DNA from: Zoroaster sp. YZ-2022
Lineage: Eukaryota; Echinodermata; Asteroidea; Forcipulatida; Zoroasteridae
Assembly (NCBI GenBank): GCA_029582265.1
Contig: CM055826.1
Location: forward strand, 38,353,060 to 38,417,059
Direction: 5' to 3'
DNA length: 64,000 nt
The position numbers and the translations under genes were made by a program. Positions 12,090 through 23,300 of the stretch are shown piece by piece. The notes beneath the pieces are model-generated. The model ran no database searches. It saw nothing but the letters and a program-made list of their open reading frames with translations, and was not told the origin of the DNA. How positions within the stretch are numbered: position 1 is the stretch's first letter; each line of letters begins with the position of its first letter.

Positions 12090-14459
12090 GAAGTCAAGAA
12101 CTCAAAATATAAACAAAACAAAACCTGTGTTTAACAGTACAACAAAAATGCTTGGGATACTTTTATTCTGAAGCAAAATTCCTTGCTGATAGCTATACAA
12201 ATGTCTTAATATCATAATTATGTCAACCAATGGGATGCATAAAGTTGTTAAGAACAAAAGTACTAGAAACAAGTGTATGAAATGTTGAAATAAAGCTGTT
12301 GAAAGATTATTATAAAGTTGAATGTGTGATGTCTTTTTATTCTTTAGGTACTTGTGCATACTGCTAGAAACATCTTTGAAAAACATGGTATGTGGTTTCA
12401 GTTCCAATGCATTTCAATCTTAAAATGACAGTCAAGGAGAAAAAAAAATACCGACCGACCCCTTCAAATATTTTCACTGGAGGGCAACTCAACATTTTTT
12501 TGGGGGCCTTATTCGAAAGTTTTTGACCGTCACGTTTCCCGTACTACGATTACTGTAGCCAGGCACCGCTTGGTAGTATGCGTGTGCTTGTATGGCGCGT
12601 GTGTGGTTCCATGCACACCGTAAGACACATGTACAGATTTTTATGTGCAGGATAAGAAAGGCCGCACGGAATTTCACTTTGCCATACTGGGAAACCGCAC
12701 ACACGCTGAGCACCTATCTTTTTACCGCAGGATAAGAAAGGTTGCATAGCTTGCAACTCTTCCGTAACTGGGAAAACAACGCACCCGTGTATGGGCGTCA
12801 CAGACAGACGGACAGAAAACACCGTCCTCTATAGAAGATGTCACCAAATATACACTGGTGTATGACAATAAACCATAAATGCTGATATTTTGAGATATCT
12901 GCAAACACATTCTTAATATGGTTTGTTTTTAAAAAGGAACTATACATCTCAAATGGCATCTCAAATTACCTCTAAATATTAAATAAATTCTTCATATTTA
13001 TGATGTGGAGAAGTACAAAATGTACAAACTCTGCATCTACTGCATGAGTGTAAATGAATCACATGGTCTAAACTCTAAACAAACATAGAAATAATAGAAT
13101 CAGTGAATGTTCAAGTCATGTTTATAACTTGCTTCGCTTAAACTGTTTCATTGGTTATTTTATTTACTACCTATAGGCCATGATATGGGTTTGGAGGTAA
13201 CCTCTGCTTCATAACCCTGATATGAGTGACCCCTACCTTTTGCAACTGCGCTAATTTGCAGAAATGAAATAGAGGGTGCTAATATTTATCAAAATCAAAG
13301 GGTAAGATTCGTAACAATACATTCAAATTCAAATTTGCATAATTAATTTTAGTGATTCAATCCGTCATTCAATTCCACTAGATTGGCTTGAAATGGGGAT
13401 ATGCCACGGAAAGCTCAGGCGAATTTGAATGTATTATGTTGTTTGTGGGTATTTTTAAATTTGATACCATTTTGTTTAATTGTATGACACCGAGAGTGCG
13501 ATTAAATGAAACTGAATGAATGGTGATCTTGATAAGCATTCAATTTAGCACAAAAATGATTGACGCTAATTTGGATGCTAATTTAAATAATTTGGCTGAG
13601 AAACGTATAAGTTTTACATTATTGTTTTCATTGGTATAAACTAATGCTATATGTTTAAATACACATTTCAATGTTTATGTTGTAATATATTTTACCCATT
13701 ATTACATTTTATATTTTACTCAGAAACTGTGTCTTTATGTTTTTTATTCATCCTTCTTTTGAAGCCAAAGAGCCATGTTATCAAAACGATTCATTTATTT
13801 ATTTATTGTTTCTTTTGCAAACATACATGTACCATTCGTACCAAGTTTCATGAAAATAGGCAAAGGTTTAACAAATATGGAGGGCACTGAGTAACAAAAA
13901 AGTAAGTCCGTATAATTATAGTAAAACATTATCACACTTGTATTAACAGATCAATATACCAGATCTAATTTCACTTTCAATTCCTTTTTATCTAAATTTT
14001 AACGGTGTGTATTGTTTGGAATAGCTTGAAACTGATATTGTATACAATTGATAACATCCAACGTCAGACCTTTTATAGATATTATTTACTTTGAGGCATT
14101 TGTCTTAAAATTGTATCAGTTCATGTATTGTAACGTATTACATGTATTCCAAATCATTACTTTTTACAGTAAAAATATGAGAAAATCAGCGATGATTTAG
14201 AACATGCTTTTTAAAACCAAACTGTTGATCTTTCGTATCCCATCACAATAGGAGCTTACTTTTTGAGCTGCATACCCTGGATAATTCGTAGCAGTTTTTT
14301 CTGTTTTGCGTTAAATGTGAAGTTTATGTCGTTTTTGAAAAACGCTTTACCTACTGCAATTTGGTTCAAAGGAAGCCATAACCCGGAAGATTCGTTGCCT
14401 CAATCAGTCTGGTTTTCACGCTATGTCTTCCCTTGAGCCATAAACATGTTGTATTCAAT
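12090..14459. other. intergenic DNA, no gene seen
   Basis: 12490-12830 holds two loose copies of a roughly 100 bp GATAAGAAAGG..CTGGGAAA repeat. From about 13258 the sequence is shared with 58375 onward in contig C. Confidence 0.6.
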
Positions 14460-14463
14460 TTAA

Positions 14464-17400
14464 CCCTTTCGATCCCACGGGCTCTAAAAAGAGGCTTTGT
14501 TGTGATACGCTTCCTTCCCGTGGGCTCTAAAAGGTGCCGGGAATCGGCATGCCCTTGACGACCACGGCGACTTAAATCACCACCTGAAAATGCTTGAGTG
14601 GTTTTTGGGGTTGGCGCCCTCTATTGACAGCAATGAAGTGTATAAAAGTTTATGAAAAGAAAAGTGCGTCACTTTGCGGTTCCCGGTGCTAGCGTCCACT
14701 CGCTTCCACAACGGTCAGTTTAATTTAGTTGCAATCATGATGGAAACGGACATAAATGATGGCATTTTGGCTGAGATTTTGGCAGACAGTGGCTCAGAAT
14801 CAGATGACGAAGTAACGGATGACGACAGCACATTAGAAGTACAAATTCCAACGGAATTCGTTGAACTTGAAGAGGTAGGCCAAAATCACAGTAAAAATGA
14901 ATAACTAATAACAGTTAACGTTACTCTTCCTGGCCCAATGCAAATTAACGTAATTCACTTATTTTCCTAGGCTATAGCGTAAATAGCGTTACAACTGTTG
15001 GAGTTGAGTAATGTAAATTTAGAAAATGGATCCCTTTAATAGGATTGACCAAATCCCACCCCTGGACTGGGTCAAAAAAGTCAAGTGAAAATGTACAATT
15101 ATTAGTAGTTTGTTGGGAATGTTGGGGTAATATTTGTATTCATTGAAACAGCAAGTTGATGTATAGATATAGCATAGAAATTTTAACATTTACCCATAGC
15201 CGGTCGTGCTGTTTAGCGTTAACAGGCTGAAAATGCACTCTTAGTCTCAAGCTTCCAAAAGAATAGCCTTGTATTCGAAAGGCCCTCATAAGTCGTATTA
15301 TGCAAGAAGTTGGGGGAATTCACATTCACAATCCCACATTAAAACGAAAATTTATCGACAACGAGTTTTGGAGAGTGGATGGAATCTGCCATATTTTTTT
15401 TCTCAGCACAATATTCATTTTGCGCATGACCCCCTGTGGCCTGTGCACATGCAGCATTGAGATATTGTATTTACAAAGGACCGAGATTAATCCTCCTTTG
15501 CCTTGTTTTTCTGTTGCAGCCGACCTACCAAGGTGATAGCCGACCGAGATCAAGGAGAACGACAGGAAAGTTAGATTTCCGATCTGGTTGGGAACGACGA
15601 GACCATTACGAGTGTGGGACTGTGCAGTTCACTGGAAATTCTGGCCCCACCGGCGACTTTGCCACACTGTCGGCAGTAGAGATCTTCAAGCTGTATTTTT
15701 GTCAACTTGTGTGGAATATGCTCGTCGACGAGACTAATCGCTATGCGCAGCAAACAATAGACTCAAATCCTGATGAACAATTCTCCTGGCACCCAACCAA
15801 CATTCCAGAAATGATGGCATTTGTGGCACTTCTCATTGCTGTGGGCATAAACAATCCTCTCAATACAAGATGTACTGGTCGACATCTGAAATTCTTCACA
15901 TCCCATTCTATCCGTCGATCATGTCCCGTAATCGGTTCAGTTCAATTCTTCGGTTCCTCCACATCTCAAATAACCAAATTCCTCGTAGAGCCTTGGCTAA
16001 ACGGGACAAACTTTCCAAAGTTCGGCCCTTGATAGAAGTCCTCGTCCCGAAGTTTCTAAACCTGTATAGCCCTGCGCATAATCTGTCTCCAGACGAGAGT
16101 ATGTTGAAATTCAAGGGACGCTTAAGTTTTGTTCAGTACATGCCTAACAAACCTATCAAACGGGGTATTAAAGCCTTCTCCCTGAACGAGTCCAAAACAG
16201 GTTACACGTGTGCTTGGAAACTGTACACAGGAGCCGACTACACCCAAACTGTTTATGATGCAGACGTAGATTTCAAGTCATCAGACTGCCATCCACCAAA
16301 CCCAACAGTTGCAGGAAAAGTCGTCATTGATCTGATCCATGGACTTGAGAATAAGGGACACGTAATATATTGTGATAATTACTATACTAGCCCAGCTCTT
16401 GTAGCTAAACTTGCTAAACTAGGATTCGGATGTTGTGGAACTGTTCGTTACACTACACAGGGAATACCCCAGGCCGCAAACCCAAAAAACCATAAAATGA
16501 AGAAAGGAGATGACCCATTTTTTTTGGTGAAAGGTGGGCAATTGTGTATCGTTTGGCAAGACAAAAAATCTGTAACACTTTTAACTAATGTAGGCAACAC
16601 TGATTTGTCCAAAAAGCAAATTCGGTGTAATAAGAGCACAAGTGGATTTTGTGATGTTATGAAGCCCAATTGTATTGAAGATTACAACAAAAACATGGGT
16701 GGAACTGATCTTGCCAACCAATGTTTTCAGTACTACAATCATACACACAGAAGCTTGAAATGGTGGAAAAGAGGTTTTTTTCCATATGCTGAATATCTGT
16801 ATTGTCAATAGCAGAGTAATATTCACCAGCATAGCAGGGAACAAAAATGTCAGTAACCTTGATTTTCGTATAGGGATTGTACAGGGCTTGCTGTTGGGTT
16901 GGGAACGTAACGCAACAAGTCAGTTGAGATACCATATTCCTATTGAGTTGACAGGGCAACAGCACTATCCTGGCAAAACCCCAATGGAAAGAAACGCGAC
17001 TGCATTGTTTGCAGTAACCGAAAAATTAGGCGAGCGAAAACAAACAAAGATGATCTGTAAACAATGTACACAACCTATGTGCATAGTTCCTTGCTTTGAG
17101 AAATACCACATCACTTGATTGTAAATCTATACTATTTGTTTTCTCCCCGTTCAATGTTGGGAATGGTCGGACAAGCCGCAGATTACAGTCCAAACCAACA
17201 TTGAATTGGGGGGGGGGGGGTGAGGGGTTGTTAGCATGGATTGTGATGTATGTACACTGAATGGTTCATTTCCAAGTAGAAAACAAAAACAATTCCCCAA
17301 AAATCTCATCCAAGTTATTGTTTTTCACATGGAAAAGAAATCTTATACATATACCGTATTTGCATGAAATATCACCTATTTGTATTACTTTTCTTCAGTG

Positions 17401-17684
17401 TAAATACTGATCTAAATATTTCAATGTTTTGCTTTTACACTTAAAAATCTGCACAATATTTTCCTCCATTTGTATACTCATTTTTACCATCAGTTTAACA
17501 TACAAATATATTTGAGCCATTTGGTATGTACAGTACACATGTAAAAAAAGTGTCTATTACTGCAGAGTGAGGGCGCACTTCAATGAAATTGTGAAAAACC
17601 CACTGGTGCTGAAGTGACATTGGGCTCCTAATTACTGTGGTAAAGAAGGGTACTCTCTTACATAACTGGCTGGTAATGAAAGGG
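14464..17684 (+). mobile_element. piggyBac-family DNA transposon, 3221 bp
   Basis: Flanked by TTAA on both sides (14460-14463 and 17685-17688), the target used by piggyBac. Termini are CCCTTTCGAT on the left and, inverted, CCCTTTCATT on the right, so at least seven terminal bases match. The homologous block in contig C has the empty site, a single TTAA at 59920-59923 with the same flanks, which fixes both ends exactly. Inside is one transposase gene, now broken. AT-rich DNA between the stop at 17118 and the right end holds nothing else recognisable. Confidence 0.95.
14737..17118 (+). pseudogene. piggyBac transposase with one intron and two frameshifts
   Basis: Cut-and-paste transposase of the PGBD4-like DDE type. 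Exon 1 (14737-14874) starts ATGATGGAAACG and encodes an acidic N-terminus (DSGSESDDEVTDDDS). A phase 0 GT..AG intron follows at 14875-15519. Exon 2 carries the catalytic domain: PDES (first Asp), YCDNYYTS (second Asp) and MGGTD (third Asp), all present. The end is a Cys-rich finger, CKQCTQPMCIVPCFEKYH. The frame breaks near 15868, ahead of the MYWSTSEILH segment, and again in a run of seven T at 16775-16781, so as read no full protein is made. Both breaks could be real or base errors. Confidence 0.9.
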
Positions 17685-17897
17685 TTAATGCAATTCCGTT
17701 TAACTCAATTCAGTGCAGTACAATTTATTTCATATTGCAATTACAAAAATAATAAGTGATACACAATAAAATTTAACAGACCGTCATTTAGGGCATTCCG
17801 CTATGATCACTTACGGCCAATAAATCATTATATGTACAATAAATTATTTCATGCTTAATTTTCAGTTTCCTGTGTATAAAGCCCGTGTACCTGGTAA

Positions 17898-18640
17898 GTT
17901 GTAGAAACATTGCTACAACGTAATTTGTACATTGTTACTACAACCAAAAATGCAATTCGCTGTAGAAGTAACGTAATTTATATACGTGCTCATAAGGTCA
18001 CTGGAAAAGTCTTTAACGTTCCAACAACGTCTTCATTACTTTTATTCAACGTTGTTAGGACGTATAGGGGAGCCGGCAAATTATCGTTGCTACAATGTTA
18101 TTTGGACAACGTTATCACAACCAAAAATGCACGTTGTGGCAACGTTGTAATAACGTTTTTATAAGTGGTCATAAGGTCACTGGAAACGTGTCTTTAACGT
18201 TGCAACAACGTATTTATTACGTTCCATCATTACGTTCTTAAGATGTATAGGGGAGTCGACAAAGTATGGTTGCAACAACGTTATTTGGACAGCGTTATCA
18301 CAACCAAAAATGCACGTTGTGGCAACGTTGTAATAACGTTTTTATAAGTGGTCATAAGGTCACTGGAAACGTGTATTTAACGTTGAAACAACGTTTATAT
18401 TACGTTGCATCATTACGTTCTTAGGACATAGGGGAGTCGACAATTAAGTATCGTTGCTACAACGTTATTTGGACAACGTTATCACAACCAAAAATGCACA
18501 TTGTGGCAACGTTATAATAAAGTTTTTTAAGTGGTCATAAGGTGACTGGAAACGTGTCTTTAACGTTGCAACAACGCGTTTATTACGTTGTATTATTACG
18601 TTCTTAAGACGTATAGGGGAGTCGACAAAGTATCGTTATA
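17898..18640. repeat. AACGTT minisatellite, unit about 181 bp, contig A
   Basis: Four imperfect copies, marked by CATAAGGTCACTGG at about 17991, 18171, 18352 and 18536. Each unit is packed with AACGTT/ACGT palindromes and a CACAACCAAAAATGCACGTT segment. The short reading frame through it is not a gene. Confidence 0.85.
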
Positions 18641-18934
18641 ACTTTTTTCCAAAACCCAACTCCCATAATTCATTGCACGCACAATTCCAATAAGGCTTAT
18701 ATAATTATATATAGTGACCATAAGCATGGCATTTTGCGAGAAAGTCGGTCATTAGGGGGAGGATAACGACGGCATTTCAAAATCACGAGAGATGAGACAT
18801 ATAGGGAATAAATATCATGCTGGGAAAAAACAGTTCAAATGTTGAATCTTTGTTTACTAAAAATATTAACCCACTGTCTTCGCGTAATCCTCCAGCAGCC
18901 TACTTAAGCAGCAGCATTCCCCAGAGTCCGGCAT

Positions 18935-19110
18935 TCTCCTGAGTACGATCAGAGCACACTGATCGAAACGTCGAGTTGTACCTCCAGTTCTTTTCCGAAC
19001 TAATTACTACTCAATTGAGATTCCACATGGTGTCACCGCAATTAGTCTTACTTATCATCCTCACCATGCAAAGCTACAAGTTTTACCTATTAACCCACTA
19101 CACTAATCTA
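18935..19110 (+). repeat. Penelope-like terminal repeat with stem-loop, contig A
   Basis: CGATCAG / CTGATCG stem with a 6 base loop, directly followed by AAACGTCGAG, then AGTTCTTTTCCGAACTAATT, CACATGGTGTCACCGCAATT and a tail to about 19110. Stem-loop plus GAAACGTC is seen in Penelope-like retroelement ends. No reverse transcriptase or GIY-YIG domain is nearby. Confidence 0.5.
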
Positions 19111-19114
19111 GGAA

Positions 19115-20201
19115 AAAGTAATTACTTTTGCTCTGAAACTAACGTAGATAACACAATTTATCTGACGTTTCTGACACTACTATAATAACTGGAAAGCTTT
19201 GAAGAAAAAACAACAGTTTCAGTCTTAAATTCTTCAGTGTTTATAAATATAATTTTGATGAAGAATTAACACTTAGCCTACCTCGTATGGTTCTCAGCAC
19301 TGAACGAAACTCACAGCGATGGGTTGAATAACATCGTCCACAACTGAGACATCCCATACACGCATGATCATTGAACGGTATGTCATATCACCGATCAAGG
19401 TCGCTTTTAAATGGTTTATATAAACCATGAGCGTAGCCAAGGGGCGGAGTGCGCCCCCTTTTGTTGGTAAAGTAGTGAAGCATAACAATATGTCTTTAAA
19501 TTAATTTTATGAATTCAGAAATTGTCGGTATTTAAAAACGTATTTCTTAATGACAGCAGTGTCAAATAATTTCTTAACTTTGTTTATATTGTTCGGCACT
19601 ACTTGTGGGTATTTCGAATAATGAATAATGAAGTCCTGTCAGTTTCAATGTGTGGGGCGCGCTGCTCACAGTCGAGTTATGAAAAAACTGGGTTAAAAAC
19701 TCAAAAAATATGCATCTTTAACTTGTGTATAACATATCAAATGATGAAAACTAATCAATTAACAAGTTTTGATGAAATCTAACCACATTATGCAATACAC
19801 ATCGATGAAAGACATCTTTACAAAACTTACTCTCAGGTTAAATTCCCCTTATACCCTGTCAAGTTCACAGGGCAGATTCATAAACGACACAGAGGAAAGC
19901 CTCAGTCATTGTGGCAATGTCACCATAATACAAGGTCACGCGCATGGCTTTTATGAATTTGGCGTGACTGAGTCTTCAGCTGAGCATTTCTAAAGGTGGG
20001 TTGGGACTGTGGCCGTAATTAGATGGGTGTAATCGGAACGGAAAATAACCTCGAATTGGATACTTTGCGAGAGAAGTGTTCTTGGAAACAGGACCCCCAC
20101 CCAAACCCTCTCTTGGCCTTAATTTTTCTAATATGAAAAGACGACCAGCATTTTTTTTAGTAAGGCCTATAAATACGGGAAACAAATTCCAGATTGGGTT
20201 C
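19115..20201. other. shared intergenic DNA downstream of gene 2
   Basis: To 19865 it matches 44380-45137 and 61340-62095, including a GAGCGTAGCCAAGGGGCGGA segment. At 19866 contig A leaves the shared sequence and runs into the 3' end of gene 2. A 3' UTR is expected just below 20202; I see no clear AATAAA that decides its end. Confidence 0.6.
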
Positions 20202-20349
20202 TTATTTAAACTTGGGTATCTTTCTCATCCGGACGTATGTCAGGAAGATGAAGATGAGACTCATTGCTACCATGGCAACGATGTTTTGCCAAAAGCCCCA
20301 AAACGAATAGTCGATGCCCTGGGTTTCAAGGTAGTAATCTCCGTCGATG
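20202..20349 (-). CDS. ABCG2: gene 2 coding exon 17 (membrane segment 6, stop)
   Basis: Residues 609-657 and stop [23 protein letters not shown] aligns with the GEEYLVKQGIDLSPWGLWKN region of ABCG2. Last membrane segment [11 protein letters not shown], then the basic tail RMRKIPKFK. Confidence 0.92.
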
Positions 20350-23300
20350 CTGAGTTTGGGAAATAAAATAAAAATAAAAACATAGTAAATATGAATTTAA
20401 GAGCAGGCCGGTACGGATTTGGCCAAAAAACGGTATCTGGTTTCTGGTCTCCGCGCGCGTCGCGTCAGACATGTGCGTCGGCATATTTAGTTTTCATGTA
20501 TTTTTTTTTGCTATGAAACGATGTCCAATTGCAGCAAAAATTGCTGGATCGATTGGAATTCTACGTGCTGTGTTTTAAACGACTTTTTACATAGGGGTAT
20601 GAACGTTTTGTGATTTGTGAGGCCTGGTTCCAATAATCGCGTGTACATGTATCACGTATTTCACTAGTTGGCCAAATAAATAAATAAACGCGTCACCGCA
20701 CCGATTTTGAAGCCGACCTATGACCAGAAACCGGAGACTTTTGGCTTGAATGAAGATGAGACAGAATTTTGGCTACACAGGAAGAATCAGTGGGGAGACT
20801 GACACAAAAATACAAACTGTTCGTTTAGTATCGTTTGAAATCACGCCTCCAGCTGTCTATAATTATTGACAAGAGCGAGACAGTTATTTTCGCTGATTTG
20901 CTAAAACGCAATCAATACAAATTTTCTGCAAAAGTCACGAAAATGTTGACATAAATTTCTTTTTTAAACATCTCAAAGCGTGCCATTTAAGCGCTTAAAA
21001 CATCAAATGCACAAAATGGTCAATCAATGGTTATTAATGGTTATTATTTGTTGGGATATAATGTCAAATACATGTGGATACTGGCTTACCAGTTTTGCGT
21101 TCCGTTGATGATAGGATCACAGAACTGCTGATCTTTGAGTTCGTTGATAGACAGGGCCTTTATGCAGAGAGAATGAGAACAATCAGTAAATTTTGTATGA
21201 TAATTTTGTATTGATAATTAACAATACTTTTATGGCAAATGTATCACCAAATGTATCTTAGCTACAAACACAATATTTTGGAGGAAGAATATTATGTGGA
21301 AATGAAAAAACAAAAACAAAACAAACCAAACAAACAAACAAACAGAACATTTGGCATCGGCACTTTATTGGGGATAGGGCTGCGAATGAACCAATTCAAT
21401 TGCATTACTTTCACAAACATGGTCCGATAAAATTCGGTACGTTATGCAGTCAAACGAGAGCATGCATAAATTAAGCCAACCGCCTAACCTATCCACTCCG
21501 TGCACGACCGGTTGAGTGCGCCCTTTAAGGAAGCAGCGGCTATCAAGTTTAAATGGAAGATACAAGCTTTTCTAATTATGAACATGCTTGCTTTCCTTGA
21601 TCGAATCAAAATATCTATAAAGCAACCAACCTGTGAAAGTTTCAGCTCAATGCGGAGTCAAAGGCATGAGAAATTGTTTCTGTCTGGCAAATTTATGAAA
21701 TTTTTTTGTTTGTGTTTTCTCTGAAATAAGTGCACTTCAAACATATTATTCAGGATGGAATTTTTATACACATAAAAATGTCCTATAGACAGGATTCATT
21801 TTTCACCGCTAGAGGGCTACGACGTGAACGGAGGGCCGGAATGGGAGTAATTATTTGATGTCCTACCTAGTTTCATTTGATATATAATTGCTGATTGACA
21901 CTTTTGATAATCTTACTTACATTCATACAGTATCGACTGATACTGAGATACTGTAAGTATTGTAACCATTCCGGGAGTGATGCTATGTTGATCAGTAGTC
22001 CTCCAAATATCTGAAATATTAATAAACAAATCAACACTGGTGTGGTTAAGTAAGACTAATTGCGGTGACACCATGTGAAAATCTCAATTGAGTGGTAATT
22101 AGTTCTGAAAAGAACTGGAGGTTACAACTCGACGTTAAGAAAAGAGGTTAATTTAAGACGTCTGCACTAGTAAGTAGCAGGTCTTGAGTTCTAATCCCCC
22201 CCCCCCAGTTGACTGTGAAGTTTTTTTCACAGACACTTGGAAAGCACTGAGTATGCAGTGCTACACACACGTCGGTGAAGGGCAAAATTAATTAGATAAG
22301 AATTATGTGTTAACTTATTTTAGATTTCTAAAATTTAGCGAAAACGTTAAGGAATCGAATGTGCATGTATACCATCATTAAGATGAGTGACATAGCGACC
22401 AATAGGTTAGCAATAGCCAAGATGTTGAAGCAAGCACCAATGAGGAATGCAAGACTACTTGTTGTGATGCTAGTCAGTATGAGGATCAGAGCATAGAGAA
22501 ACGAGGCAGCAACATCTGCTCTGAAACCTTGAGAGAGAAGAAAACAACAAATCAAATCAATTGCTTATAGACAATGTGACATGTTTAACATGTTCAAAAG
22601 TATTTTGACTTAATCATAAGTCCTCTTTTCGTAATTTTTATAAAAATAAATGTTGGTAAATAAAGTCGAATTTAGAAAAATTGCAATAAAATGATAATTT
22701 ACTTCATAAAAATTATGAAATTAAAAATGTTTTCATTAAAATGATAATTTATTTCATAAAAATTATGAAATTAAAAAAATTTCATTAAAATGAAAATTTA
22801 TTTCATAAAAATTAGGAAAAGTGGACTTATGATTAAGTCAAAATACTTTTGAACATGTTGTTTACACTTTGTGTGCTCTTTAGAGTACCAGGGTGATTTC
22901 CCGCTGGGCAAAAGTGTGTGTATTTGTATGCAGAGTTTGTACATTTTGTACTTTTTGTTCCACATAACATATAGAATTTTGTTTAATTTTCAGATGAATA
23001 TGATTTGAGATGTAATGTTAGTGCCTTATTAAATATAAAATCAAATTAAAAAAATTTCTGCTGACATCTCAAAATATCAGATTTATGATTTCTTGTCATA
23101 GAGCAGTGTACATTTTTATCCACTGCAGCCATTTTCGTCTGATTCCCAATACACAGTACCGATTATGAGTGCTGTTTCTCATTGCATAAAAGGGGCCATA
23201 CTATTTTGCCTTCCAACCTCTTCCTTTGAAATAAAATCAAGATGGCTGCATTATTATTTGGCTGCAGATTATTACCCTTTAGCCTTGGTGACATGTTTTT

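Noticed and set aside
14674..14736. Upstream ATG for the piggyBac transposase at 14674
   Set aside because: In frame, but the ATGATG at 14737 opens the acidic N-terminus seen in the family; the extra 21 codons look like untranslated sequence. Not certain.
18940..18975. Complete hammerhead ribozyme
   Set aside because: An extra base after the CUGANGA-like box and no stem III partner or cleavage site found.
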